64,000 bases of DNA from Zelonia costaricensis (Eukaryota; Euglenozoa; Kinetoplastea; Trypanosomatida; Trypanosomatidae). The stretch spans positions 1-64,000 of the forward strand of contig JASAOO010003558.1 of the NCBI GenBank assembly GCA_030849075.1. The letters are read 5' to 3'. The translations under genes were made by a program, and so were the position numbers. A model generated the notes under the pieces. That model worked only from the letters and a program-made list of their open reading frames with translations, made no database searches and was not told where the DNA came from. Below are positions 1-8,512 of this stretch, in pieces. Every line of letters starts with the position of its first letter. The first letter of the stretch is position 1.

Positions 1-194
1 GTGTTGCCGTGTTCGACTTGGCTGGCTTTCCAACCGACACAATCGATCCACAGAATCACTGACGAACAGAGCAACCGTGCGGTGAGGGTGTGTGGCCACT
101 GTGGCAGCAACACCCAAGAGGGCTGCGTCGCGTACTCCAGCGGGCGATGCGGCGCCGTCGCACACGCGCTCCTGCAGGTGCACGTCGCTCTTGC

Positions 195-345
195 CACGAA
201 GCCTCTCGTGCTCCTTGAAGGCGGACGAGCGTGCCCGTGTTGCGGGTGTCAGGGGCACCCTCGTTAGAGGTACTCGCGCGCCCCGTCGCCTGATGCGCTT
301 CCTTATGGACCCCGAAAGAGGGGAGGCGTTAGAGCTGCCCGGCTG
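195..345 (+). pseudogene. coding relic, copy 1 (decayed repeat or mobile element?)
   Basis: Read on the plus strand this segment encodes a piece around SLKADERARVAG, followed by RAPRRLMRFLMDPERGEALELP. The same layout recurs on the minus strand at about 1058-1225 (FLKADKRPRVVG, then RAFRPLLRFF and, after a frame change, LEDCELPAGEKC). The match shows in the DNA too, in the stretch CTTGAAGGCGGACnAGCG. No intact open frame surrounds it, and its orientation is opposite to all nearby genes. I do not recognise the parent protein; decayed TATE- or ingi-type mobile DNA or a multicopy surface gene are guesses. Confidence 0.35.
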
Positions 346-849
346 CGTGCCGCCTTCGGGTGCGAGGGGACCCGGGGGCACAGGTGCCGAGGGAGGAGGT
401 GGCGGCTGCGACGGCGGGGCAGGCATCCAACGTGGCGGGGCGGTGTGGTGCGCGGGGACGGCGCTTCTCGCGCAGCAGGGGCTCTGCTCTTACGGGATGC
501 AGCACCGTCAGACCCACGACAGCAAAGAAGTTGGAGTTGTGCTTCAGGAGGGTCAGCGACGAGTCTGTGGCACGTGATGGTGGTGTTGCGGAGCTCCACC
601 GCAGCGACTCAGGACCGCGACGCCGAAGACGCGAAGACGGGACAGCGCGGTGAGCCGTGCTGGCGAGATGGGCAGCCGCACCGTCACTCGAAGAGGCTGC
701 AATGACGCGCGCGACTGACCGCGACAGCGGTGGCCAGTCGCCCCGCCCCCGCGTCGTCAGCGTACCAACCCTGAGTCGCTGCAGCTGCGACAACAGACAC
801 CGCCATTCCAAGAGCACCACAAGCTCGTTCCTACCTATACTGCAGTCAC

Positions 850-1281
850 TGAGGAAGGGACCTCCACCTGCCCCTTCGTGACGGTGTGCGTCAGCCTCAC
901 CCGCCGCAGAGCGAGCGTCGGCTTCCCGACGGGCACAAACGTGAGCCCCCGTCGCGTGATGCGCCGGTCACCTTGAAGGTCTGCTGCGCCGTCACCGCCA
1001 CGCACTGCCTCCCCACCACAAACGCCGGGCCGCACTTCTCACCCGCCGGCAGCTCGCAGTCCTCCAGGTGGCGCCTCTCCGCCTTGCTCCCCCCGGAAGA
1101 AGCGCAGCAAGGGACGGAAGGCCCTGAAGACTCTCTTGCGAATGGACGCGGTGCCCACCACGCGGGGGCGCTTGTCCGCCTTCAAGAAGGACCAGAGCCT
1201 GCGGCTCGCAAGGTGGGTGACACCTACGTCACAACCGCTGCCGCTTGGCGGCGTCTGCGAGCGCCAAGCCACGGTGCTCAC
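850..1281 (-). pseudogene. coding relic, copy 2 (frameshifted)
   Basis: On the minus strand a frame beginning near 1281 runs through THLASRRLWSFLKADKRPRVVG and RAFRPLLRFFRG. The coding sense then continues in another frame as LEDCELPAGEKCGPAFVVGR and TAQQTFKVTG, and in a third frame as RRGLTFVPVGKPTLALRRV. At least two frame changes are needed to follow it, so it looks like a broken gene. The first part is homologous to the plus-strand relic at about 195-345. The family is unknown to me. It is the same strand as the neighbouring genes but lies beyond H4. Confidence 0.35.
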
Positions 1282-1867
1282 GGCCAGGCAGTGCGGCCAT
1301 GCCGCGTGAATTGCTTCCGCAGCGGACGCCTCCGTGCCTGCACGACGACACGCAGAACGCGCCGCGCGCAGCCTGTCGAGTCGACCAATCCGGAGTGTGC
1401 GCTCTCAAGCTTCCGTACGACAAGGACGATCTCCGAGAAAGCCCAGCGCCAGACGCCTTCTGTAGCGGAGCTGTGCAGGTTTCTGTGTTGACGCACCGGA
1501 GAAGAAGGAGAGCACTCGAATGCCAATGGTTCTGAGCTTTGGCCACGCTCCGCCACGGCAAGGCGCGCGCTCAGGTGGGAGTGCACACACGGCGACGGCG
1601 TCCGGAGGCCAACATCAACATTCACTGTGAAGAGAGCGCAGTTGTGGCGGCTACCTCGGAATCACTTCCCCAAAAGGAGGCCGCTCAAGCGACGATCGGC
1701 CCGCGCGTCAAACGTGAGTTCTGTGCACACTGGCGGAGTAGGGAACAGGAACAGTTGACTTGAGGTCTGTGAGTGTGCTCGGCGAGGGTGCGTGTTGAGT
1801 TGCGAGGGGAGAGGCGGGGGTTGGACAAGGATTATGTTGAACGCGACGAGATGAATCACGGGCGGGC

Positions 1868-1896
1868 GTGTGCGTGTGTGTGTGTGTGCGTGTGTG
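1868..1896. repeat. (GT)n microsatellite
   Basis: Imperfect GT dinucleotide run with two GC interruptions, in the gene-free left end. Confidence 0.9.
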
Positions 1897-2407
1897 CCAA
1901 GCTGACAGCTCGTGGCGCGTCGAAAGCCAAGGAGCGGGCTTCTTGCACCTGGCGACCTGCGTCGCGGCAGCCGAGAGGCAGTAGACTGTCGACAGAGGCG
2001 GTGGGCAAGCTGTTGGGAGGGAGCACCGTGGCTTGTGCACAGGCTTCTCAGTGCCCCGGGGTTGTGTGAGTGGCCTGTGCGCACGCCGCAATGCAAGTTG
2101 CAGATTCTCATCTTTGGGGGTATCTCTCGCATCTACGTGTGCTGACACACTCCTCCTCCGACCGCGCTCGCGGCTCTCACGCACTGGACGGGCGGTCCGG
2201 CGCGACAAATGGGGGCGTGGGCAGGCAGGCCCGGCGCGGTGCGAGGTGACAAAGGAGCGCGTTGCACAGGACAGAAAAAGAACAGAACAAAGAGGCCTCT
2301 ATGCGGAGTGGGCCGGCGAGGGCAGGTCGCCGTGCCCAGGTGCGGGTGTGCCGTTGGGTGCGGGGAACGACGCAGCAACCGCCACGTCTGCCCACCACAC
2401 ACACCGT

Positions 2408-2710
2408 CTACGCGTAGCCGTAGAGGATGTGGCCGCGCTTGCGCAGCGCGTTCACGACGTCCGAGGCCGTCACCGTCTTCTTGCGCGCGTACTCGGTGTA
2501 CGCCGTGCTCGAGCGCACGATGTCCTCGACGTACGCCTTGAGCACGCGGCGCACCTCCTCGTAGATCTCGCTCGAGATGCGCTTCACGCCACCGCGGCGC
2601 GCCATGCGGCGAATCGAGCCGCGCGTGATGCCGCGGATGTTGTCGCGCAGCACCTTCTTCTGGCGCTTCTGGCTGCCCTTGGCATCGGCGGAGCGCTTAC
2701 CCTTGGCCAT
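2408..2710 (-). CDS. H4: histone H4
   Basis: Core histone H4, which pairs with H3 in the (H3-H4)2 tetramer of the nucleosome. The 100-aa product starts [19 protein letters not shown] and contains the kinetoplastid form of the fold: [22 protein letters not shown], the central helix [36 protein letters not shown] and the terminal LYGYA. The length is normal for trypanosomatid H4 and the N-terminal tail is of the divergent kinetoplastid type. The start at 2710 is the first ATG after a long AG-free pyrimidine tract on the sense strand; upstream in-frame sequence is proline-rich UTR. The nearest likely splice acceptor is the AG at 2813-2812, giving a leader of about 100 nt. It is the last gene of the array. 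Confidence 0.97.
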   Translation of the reverse strand: MAKGKRSADAKGSQKRQKKVLRDNIRGITRGSIRRMARRGGVKRISSEIYEEVRRVLKAYVEDIVRSSTAYTEYARKKTVTASDVVNALRKRGHILYGYA

Positions 2711-3523
2711 GGTTGCAGGAGGTGGAGTGGGTCGGAAGGGGGGAGGGGGGAGTGGGGTGGGTGGAGTGGCGGGAGCGGTTGGATGGCGGAGGGGGGAGGT
2801 GCTGGGTTGCTCTGTGAGAGCAACAGCGGCAGGTGGTGCCGAGGTGAGCAGCGGAGGCGAGTAGGCGAAGGGCGAGACTGGGCGAAGTGGACACGAGAGG
2901 AGACACAGACCGCGACGACTTGCAGGAGCACGAGGGCAGCAAGGGCGGTAAGAGGCCCTGACGCCGGCGTACGTGACGCAGGGTGTTCGGACGCGTCGCA
3001 CCAGTGTGGCTGGCATGTTGCTGTACACACCACGTGAAGCAAAAGACGCACTGAATCTTGTTTTATTTGTTGTCAGCTCTGTGTGAGATATCAGGTAGCG
3101 AGCGCTCTGGCGGGCACGGCCACCACGCCTTCGCCGCCGCTAGAGCGCATGGACGGGAGGGAGGGGAGAGACGCGTGCAGACCAGAGAGAGAGGAGGGAG
3201 CGTGGACGGAGCCAGAAGAGAAAACGGGTCGTAAGACCATGCGCAGCGCACGGAGGTGATGACTTCTCAAAAAACAAAACCACGGCACCCGACATCGCCA
3301 TATGGCAGCCGCACTCGGCGGCCAGAGTGCCCCACCACCCCGCCGTCTGCACAATGAGAAAGAAGCGTCGGTGAGTACTTCACTTTTTTTTTGGGCGCTG
3401 GTGCGCCTTCCACCGCTAGTGCAACGAGGGCAGTGTGGTGCGTAGTCCCTGTACCCGGTGTTCGAGCTGAGCTCTGACGCTGCGAAGAGTGCGAACTGCC
3501 ACGGCATTGCTGCCGCACCCTCG
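2711..3523. other. intergenic: H4 leader and glycosyltransferase 3' UTR
   Basis: No supported gene. The part next to H4 is GA-rich on the plus strand, that is, a long pyrimidine tract on the sense strand free of AG from about 2804 to the H4 ATG. The rest is UTR-like, with a T8 run near 3385. Confidence 0.6.
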
Positions 3524-4831
3524 CTACACGGGGGTCGGAAACTCGAGGAGGCTCATGTTGTAGAGCTGATACCCCTCCCGGCAGCGCAGGCTCTCACCGA
3601 TTTCCCAGATAGAGCCCCGGCGCGCCGCATCGAGGACCCACAAGTCCACTGGCACGGCGCCCTTGAATGGGAGGGGGTTGCGTACCTCCGCTGGGGTCTT
3701 CAGCTCCACCCCATCCTTGAACCACTTGGAGCGGCGGTAGTGGAGACGAAACGGCTGGTGCCGCATTCGGACAAACTTGGTGCTTTGCAGAAAGTACGCC
3801 GTGTACTTGTAAACACCGTGGCTGAGCGCCTCCCTGTCGAAGTTCACGTTTGCGTTTTCGAAGTGCACAAACTGGCCGGGCTTTGAAGTGTAGGAGCGGA
3901 AACCCAGCGCATCCATGCGCCAGACGTAGTCGTGGTCTTCGCCGTAGGCAGGGTAGTAGTTCTCGTCGAAGTAGCCGACGGCCTCGACCGTGAGGCGGGG
4001 CAGTGCGAAGGTGGCCATGAACTCTTTCGAGTCCGTATAGAAGATGCCCACTGTGTCGTCGAATTGCCTCCGCATCTCGTCCAGGGGCATGGTTCGTATG
4101 CGGTAGGGCAGGGCGGGGGCAGTGATGACAGGGTACGCACTGCTGCGGAAAGCGAAGCGCCGGTCCGCGTTGGCGGGTAGGGTGTGGGGCTCGTTGGCTA
4201 CCTCCTCACGCAGGAGGCGTATGCGCGTCTCCTGGTCGCGGGTGTTCTCGTGAACCTTTGCCACGAACGTCGGGATGAGAGGTGGGGCGAAGCGGACGTC
4301 AGCGTTGGTGACGAAGACCCACGGCACCTGTGCAATAGAGAAACTGAAGGCGTGGCGAAGGCCTTCGTTGACAGCAGAGGCGTAGCCGGTGTTTTCGGGG
4401 TGGTGCACAATGAAGAGGTTGCGGCCCACGTACGCGCTGAGCTCGGCAGCGACGCGCTGCAAGAGAAGCGAGACGGGCTTGAACTGGCCGTTGTTTATAA
4501 ACATGATGTATGTCATGGGAGCAGTCGTGTTGCAGAAGAACTGCTTGATGTCATGGTAGTCCATCGTCACGGGAAGGAGAACGTACGGTATGCGGTCTGG
4601 GTCGTCCGCTTTGTGTGAGAGGCGGTCCGTGAGACACCGAAGAAACTCCTCGTTGGAGATGAAAGCCTCCCCTGGGCGAGGGCCATCGTAAAAGGTGTCG
4701 CTGCCAACGCGGCTGTAAAAGAAGCAGAGCGGAGCAGCGAAGCCCACCACGAACAGGAAGGCGATGCGCATGAGCTGCCGCCATAGCTGCCGGCCGCGAT
4801 CCGGTGATCGAAGAACCGCGCTGCGCAGCAT
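3524..4831 (-). CDS. type II membrane glycosyltransferase (GT2-like)
   Basis: A 435-aa protein with a short basic cytoplasmic N-terminus, one hydrophobic segment at about residues 21-40 (RIAFLFVVGFAAPLCFF) and a lumenal catalytic region, the usual plan of a Golgi or ER transferase. GT2-type signs are HHPENTGYASAVNEGL (the N-x-G-x-x-x-A-x-N-x-G pattern), FVTNADVRF as the likely metal/nucleotide-sugar site, and AYGEDHDYVWRM near the C-terminus as a likely acceptor-side acidic motif. Donor and acceptor cannot be told from the sequence; glycoconjugate synthesis is a reasonable guess. The start at 4831 lies 31 nt after a strong pyrimidine tract ending CGACAG. Upstream in-frame codons read through a TG microsatellite and are UTR. 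A second Met at residue 21 would remove the basic tail. Confidence 0.75.
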   Translation of the reverse strand: MLRSAVLRSPDRGRQLWRQLMRIAFLFVVGFAAPLCFFYSRVGSDTFYDGPRPGEAFISNEEFLRCLTDRLSHKADDPDRIPYVLLPVTMDYHDIKQFFCNTTAPMTYIMFINNGQFKPVSLLLQRVAAELSAYVGRNLFIVHHPENTGYASAVNEGLRHAFSFSIAQVPWVFVTNADVRFAPPLIPTFVAKVHENTRDQETRIRLLREEVANEPHTLPANADRRFAFRSSAYPVITAPALPYRIRTMPLDEMRRQFDDTVGIFYTDSKEFMATFALPRLTVEAVGYFDENYYPAYGEDHDYVWRMDALGFRSYTSKPGQFVHFENANVNFDREALSHGVYKYTAYFLQSTKFVRMRHQPFRLHYRRSKWFKDGVELKTPAEVRNPLPFKGAVPVDLWVLDAARRGSIWEIGESLRCREGYQLYNMSLLEFPTPV

Positions 4832-4862
4832 TCGCGTGCTGCCAGTTGGACGAGCGAGGCAA

Positions 4863-4899
4863 CTGTCGTGGGAGGGGGGGGGGAGGGAGTGGAGGGGAC
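4863..4899 (-). promoter_or_regulatory. predicted trans-splice acceptor, glycosyltransferase
   Basis: On the sense strand a C/T-rich tract ends in CACGACAG at 4864-4863. The next ATG, 31 nt on, is the chosen start. Its clarity is the main reason for preferring the start at 4831. Confidence 0.6.
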
Positions 4900-4993
4900 C
4901 TCTCCTCGTACAGCGAGGCACCTTGGAGAATTCAATGCGTCGGTCCGGAGCGTGATGGAAGTCCAGCGGGACGACGCACAGCGCAGGTTTGAA

Positions 4994-5038
4994 TGTGTGT
5001 AAAAGTGTGTTGGTGTGTGTGTGTATGTGTGGGTGTGA
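4994..5038. repeat. TG-rich microsatellite
   Basis: Imperfect GT repeat interrupted by A and GG. Confidence 0.8.
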
Positions 5039-5310
5039 ATTGGGGGAGGAGGAGCGAGGGTCGCGACAGACGCAAAAAGACAGGCTTGGAGAGGGGAGCC
5101 TCGTGCACTTCTTCTCGGTGCCTCTTTGCAGTCGGGCAGACTCGACAGATGGCGCTAATGCAGCGCTGCCTGTCGACGCCGGTTGCCACGATGGCAGCCG
5201 CTGCCGCGCGGCCCTCACGTAGGTTGCATTCAATGGTCATTTTTTTCTGGTTGTTTTCTCTGCTCAGCTTACCATACTCCGTGGCGTCCCGACCAACCTC
5301 GAGCCGCACC

Positions 5311-5871
5311 CTATGTCCACTCCAGTTCCTCGGGCTTGATGGGCCGGTCCAGCGGAATCACGCTGCTGCGCCGCCGCTCCTTGTCGCGCGCGAGGGCGAG
5401 TCGCATGTCGAGTGCGTCCTCGTCGCTCTTGAATGGACCCTTAGGGCCGTCGCCGCGGTAGTAGCTGAGCACTGTCCGGTACACAATGTAGCCGAGCCTG
5501 TGGTACATGTCGAGTGCCACCTGGTTGCTCTTGCGCACAAAGAGGTCGACGAAGTAGGCGTTGTGCACCAGCTCGCTCATCTGCGCCAACTCCACCATGA
5601 GGGTCTCGCCAAGCGCCACGCGGCGGAACGTCGGCGCCACCGAGACGGCCGACACATGGCCGTGATAGTCCTCGCCGTGGCCCTCCGCCTTGCCGAAGGT
5701 GTAGGCCATGGGGATGCCAGTGGTGGGGTGCACACACATGCGCTGGAACTCGGGCCAGTGCGTCACGTACTCACCGTAGAAGGAGGTGCTGTACGTCTCC
5801 GTGAGCTGGTCGAGGTTGACAAAGTTAAACTGGAGCGTGTCGCAGAGCGTCATGCTGCGATACGTGGTCAT
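5311..5871 (-). CDS. NAA20: N-alpha-acetyltransferase NatB catalytic subunit NAA20
   Basis: GNAT-fold acetyltransferase that, with its auxiliary subunit NAA25, acetylates N-terminal Met-Asp/Glu/Asn starts on nascent chains at the ribosome. The 186-aa product has the family's opening (MTTYRSMTLCDTLQFN and NLDQLTETY), AYTFGKAEGHGEDYHGHVSA, the acetyl-CoA loop RRVALGETLM, the NAYFVDLFVRKSNQVALDMY stretch and LGYIVYRTVLSYY. Length is close to human NAA20 (178 aa). The start at 5871 gives the conserved N-terminus; the longer in-frame extension is proline-rich UTR. A splice acceptor (AG at 5918-5917) precedes it by about 45 nt. The C-terminal DKERRRSSVIPLDRPIKPEELEW tail is typical of NAA20. Confidence 0.93.
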   Translation of the reverse strand: MTTYRSMTLCDTLQFNFVNLDQLTETYSTSFYGEYVTHWPEFQRMCVHPTTGIPMAYTFGKAEGHGEDYHGHVSAVSVAPTFRRVALGETLMVELAQMSELVHNAYFVDLFVRKSNQVALDMYHRLGYIVYRTVLSYYRGDGPKGPFKSDEDALDMRLALARDKERRRSSVIPLDRPIKPEELEWT

Positions 5872-6249
5872 GCCTCCTTGTGGTGGCACCGCCGTCAGGG
5901 GCCGTGCCGTGCGAATCTGCGTTGATTTTGTGGGGTGAGCCGTGCGCAGGAGAAGGCGTGTTGGATGCGTGCGTGGGAGGGAGAGGAGCGGGAGGGGGGC
6001 GGGGTGAGTTGGGAGAGTATCCAAGTCCATCACATACGTTTACCCCCCACCCCCCCCACACACACACACGTACGCTGGGGGCCGCCGTGGTGGTGTACAC
6101 TGCACTGGAAGCGGGGAGGGAGGGGGGGCGTCTGGGGGAATGCGTGGCGTCTCTTGTGCTTTGTTTACATTGTCCTTGCAGAGTGTGCCTCAGCAGAGCG
6201 CAAGGCGGAGCAGCTCTGTTAAGTTACGCGTACGTTTCGCTTCTCCTTG
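5872..6249. other. intergenic
   Basis: NAA20 leader with its acceptor (5917-5918) and pyrimidine tract, then a C-rich/CA tract near 6045-6070 and the 3' UTR of the methyltransferase gene. No gene seen. Confidence 0.6.
5917..6004 (-). promoter_or_regulatory. predicted trans-splice acceptor, NAA20
   Basis: Sense-strand pyrimidine tract (CCGCCCCCCTCCCGCTCCTC) followed by the first AG in CAACGCAG, 45 nt before the ATG. Confidence 0.5.
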
Positions 6250-7938
6250 CTAGTGAGCTGGTCCATGCTTGAGGGCACGGTGCTGTTCGAGGGCACGGCG
6301 GTCAGTGAAGACCTTGCGCGGCACGCAGAGGCCACACACGAGGTCGTCAGCACCGTCCTCCTCTCCCGGCAGCGGTGCGAGGTAGCGGAGGTGCTCTTCG
6401 AAGGCGGCCAGGGTGTTGAACTGCAAGTCGCACACGTCGCAGTACCCGTCTTCGGGGTCCGCGTCAAGCCGCATGGCATCCAGCTCCGCCAGGACGCGAC
6501 TCTCCGGTGTCGTGATCTGCGCGTGGACGCGGGCGTACAGGGTCGCCACCGGCAAGGCGGCCCCCGAGTGCTTCGACGCGCGGTGCTGCCGCAGGTCTTC
6601 CTCCGTGTGGAAGGCGCGACTCGGCTGGCACTCCGCGCAGGTCCACGAGCGCGCTGCGCCGCCGGCGGCGCCACGCTGCTGCACCGCTTTGGTGCGCATC
6701 GCTGCCCCGTAGCCGGCGAGGTAGCGCTCAAGCTTCTTCGCCTCCTTCGTCGTGAGGGGCCGGCCAAGCTGAGCTGGGTCGAGGTGCGGCGGAATGGCAG
6801 GAGTAGCCGCCGCTGCCTCGTTGACCACGGGTGACGCACTCATTGCATCCTCGCATCTCGCACGCTGCTCTGCGGCGCGCTGGGCGCGGTGCAGGCGTGC
6901 CCACGTGCCCACAGGGAGGTACGGCATAAACGCGTCGCTGCCGCAGTTTGCCGTGTCGCTGGAGAGTTGCAGCGCCCTCGCCACCACGCGTGCGACGAGG
7001 GCGGGGTGCAGGAGCGGCAGCGGCTGCAGCGCATCGTGACCGTTGCCGCAAGCACAACACGCGCAGGCGTCCGTGCAGTCGACCTCGTGGAGGCGCGCCT
7101 CCGAGGCAGCACGGAGGGAATGGTCCGGGGCGGGACCCAGCAGAGACTCTGCGGCGGCGACCCACTCGGCGCAGTCGAAGTTGCATGGCAGCTGCGCCGC
7201 GGCGCGCGTGTCCCGCAGCTCCTCCCAGCGCGCCAGCTCCGCCCAGAGCTCCAGGAGCGCCTCCCGCACCGCCGCACGCGCCTCGACAAAGTAGAACTGC
7301 ACCATGACACTAAACGGAAAGGCTGCGTCGCTCTGATGGCGGCGGTTCGTGTACTCGGGAAAGTCGCGGGTGCGTAGCGGCACGGCGGCGACGCAGACGT
7401 ATCCGCTACGTGCGGCGCACCCGAGCAAACCCCATCGGCGCGCCTGCTCGTCACAGAGGGCGACAACAATCTCTTGTGGAGACGCGGTTGTGGGCTGGGC
7501 CGCGCGCAGGTCGCGTGCGCTGCGGAAGAAGTGCGAGAGGAGGGCGCGCTGTCGGTACAGGTCCTCGAACCCGATGTGAGGGTTGTTGAAGATGACCAGG
7601 TGGAAGGGGCGATCACGCAACGGCGCCGCGGCGCTGAGGAGGGTGGTGGCATTGACGTCGCCGTGGTACTGCACCCGGACTCGCTGCTTGGTAGCAAAGT
7701 ACGCGAGGAAGCCGTTCGCCTCGGGGTACTTGCGCGGCAACGCCTCCGCCGCATCGAAAGTGGTCGCCACAACTTCCACCACTGAGCTGTGCGGCGACGA
7801 GGACGCTGCGACGTCAGCCTGCGTGGCGCGCCGCACCGCTGCGCTGCGCGACAGACGTTTAACGAGCGCGTAGGTGAAGCTCAGGTTGCCCTCGCCAACA
7901 AGGAGCACCCGAAGGGGATCTGGCGGCACGTCTGCCAT
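6250..7938 (-). CDS. BMT5-like rRNA uridine methyltransferase domain fused to C2H2 zinc fingers
   Basis: A 562-aa protein. The first 250 or so residues match the DUF2431/BMT5 family, whose yeast member makes m3U in 25S rRNA: the SAM-binding loop VLLVGEGNLSFTYAL near the N-terminus, VEVVATTFDA, and FHLVIFNNPHIGFED, the family's FNxPHxG motif. A cysteine-rich patch (CTDACACCACGNGH) follows. The C-terminal third carries three C2H2-like fingers: CAECQPSRAFHTEEDLRQH, CDVCDLQFNTLAAFEEH and CGLCVPRKVFTDRRALEQH. The fold assignment is firm; the rRNA target is inference, and the fingers probably help RNA or ribosome binding. The start at 7938 places the SAM loop near the N-terminus, and an acceptor (CTTCCTCAG, AG at 8043-8042) lies about 100 nt upstream. 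Confidence 0.8.
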   Translation of the reverse strand: MADVPPDPLRVLLVGEGNLSFTYALVKRLSRSAAVRRATQADVAASSSPHSSVVEVVATTFDAAEALPRKYPEANGFLAYFATKQRVRVQYHGDVNATTLLSAAAPLRDRPFHLVIFNNPHIGFEDLYRQRALLSHFFRSARDLRAAQPTTASPQEIVVALCDEQARRWGLLGCAARSGYVCVAAVPLRTRDFPEYTNRRHQSDAAFPFSVMVQFYFVEARAAVREALLELWAELARWEELRDTRAAAQLPCNFDCAEWVAAAESLLGPAPDHSLRAASEARLHEVDCTDACACCACGNGHDALQPLPLLHPALVARVVARALQLSSDTANCGSDAFMPYLPVGTWARLHRAQRAAEQRARCEDAMSASPVVNEAAAATPAIPPHLDPAQLGRPLTTKEAKKLERYLAGYGAAMRTKAVQQRGAAGGAARSWTCAECQPSRAFHTEEDLRQHRASKHSGAALPVATLYARVHAQITTPESRVLAELDAMRLDADPEDGYCDVCDLQFNTLAAFEEHLRYLAPLPGEEDGADDLVCGLCVPRKVFTDRRALEQHRALKHGPAH

Positions 7939-8041
7939 CGGCACGGGGGTACAGGAGGCCGCGTGAGAGCAGTGAGGACGGCAGTTCAATGGACAAAATC
8001 GGCAGCAGCAAAGGCCGTTGGGCCCGAGAATCAAGGTAGGT

Positions 8042-8062
8042 CTGAGGAAGAGGATGGCCGCA
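8042..8062 (-). promoter_or_regulatory. predicted trans-splice acceptor, BMT5-like gene
   Basis: CATCCTCTTCCTCAG on the sense strand; no further AG occurs before the ATG 103 nt downstream. Confidence 0.55.
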
Positions 8063-8116
8063 AGTGACACGCGCGCCGTGAGTCCGTCCGTGCCTCTGAC
8101 CTCGGCGCCGTGGGTT

Positions 8117-8132
8117 GGGGGGGGGGGGGGGG
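8117..8132. repeat. G16 homopolymer
   Basis: Sixteen consecutive G on the plus strand (C16 in the transcript sense) upstream of the BMT5-like gene. Confidence 0.9.
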
Positions 8133-8512
8133 TTGTCGTTGTTCTTGATGAGCGGGGACAAGGAGAAGGTGGAGGGGGAAGGGGAGGGGGAAGGTGGACG
8201 ACATGAGTGGGGCGCTGCGCGGACCAGAAAGGGTACACAGAAAATGCTGCGCTCGCCGCCGGAGGATAGGCGAACGAGCGGTTTGGCGCGGGTCCCCCTC
8301 ACACACCGGCCCTCATTTCAGCGTCAATCTCCGTCACGCACCAGCGAAGAAAGTGAAAGCCAGTCGAAGACAACGCAACCCGAGTTTGTGCAATTCCCAC
8401 AACGCCCTCATTAATTGTAGTCCATGAGTGTGCCCCGTTCTCGAGTGGTTCCAGCAGTCGGAGAAAAAACAAACGACTTCAACGCAGCAGGAAAGGGTTT
8501 CTACGTACATCA

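Larger units (their letters stand above)
1..2407. other. gene-free left end with coding relics
   Basis: No frame here gives a protein that I recognise or that behaves like its neighbours: candidate frames are short, arginine/proline/serine-rich and change product across overlapping frames. The stretch lies beyond the last gene of the minus-strand array (histone H4), so it holds the H4 3' UTR and then the end of the transcription unit. It contains two related relics in opposite orientation (about 195-345 and 1058-1225, listed separately) and a GT microsatellite at 1868-1896. No telomeric TTAGGG array is visible. It could be a subtelomere or a convergent strand-switch region; the window cannot tell which. 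Confidence 0.5.
4832..5310. other. intergenic with TG-rich repeat
   Basis: Leader of the glycosyltransferase plus the 3' UTR of NAA20. It holds the splice acceptor at 4863-4864 and a TG-rich tract (4994-5038). No gene seen. Confidence 0.6.
7939..8512. other. intergenic with G16 run
   Basis: Methyltransferase leader (acceptor AG at 8043-8042), a G16 homopolymer (8117-8132) beside AG-rich sequence, then the 3' UTR of the coiled-coil gene. No gene seen. Confidence 0.6.

Noticed and set aside
886..1491. Plus-strand open frame of 201 codons at the left end
   Set aside because: Overlaps the minus-strand relic, whose pattern is shared with the copy at 195-345; the plus reading has no family signs.
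2033..3037. Plus-strand open frame of 334 codons covering H4
   Set aside because: Antisense to histone H4.
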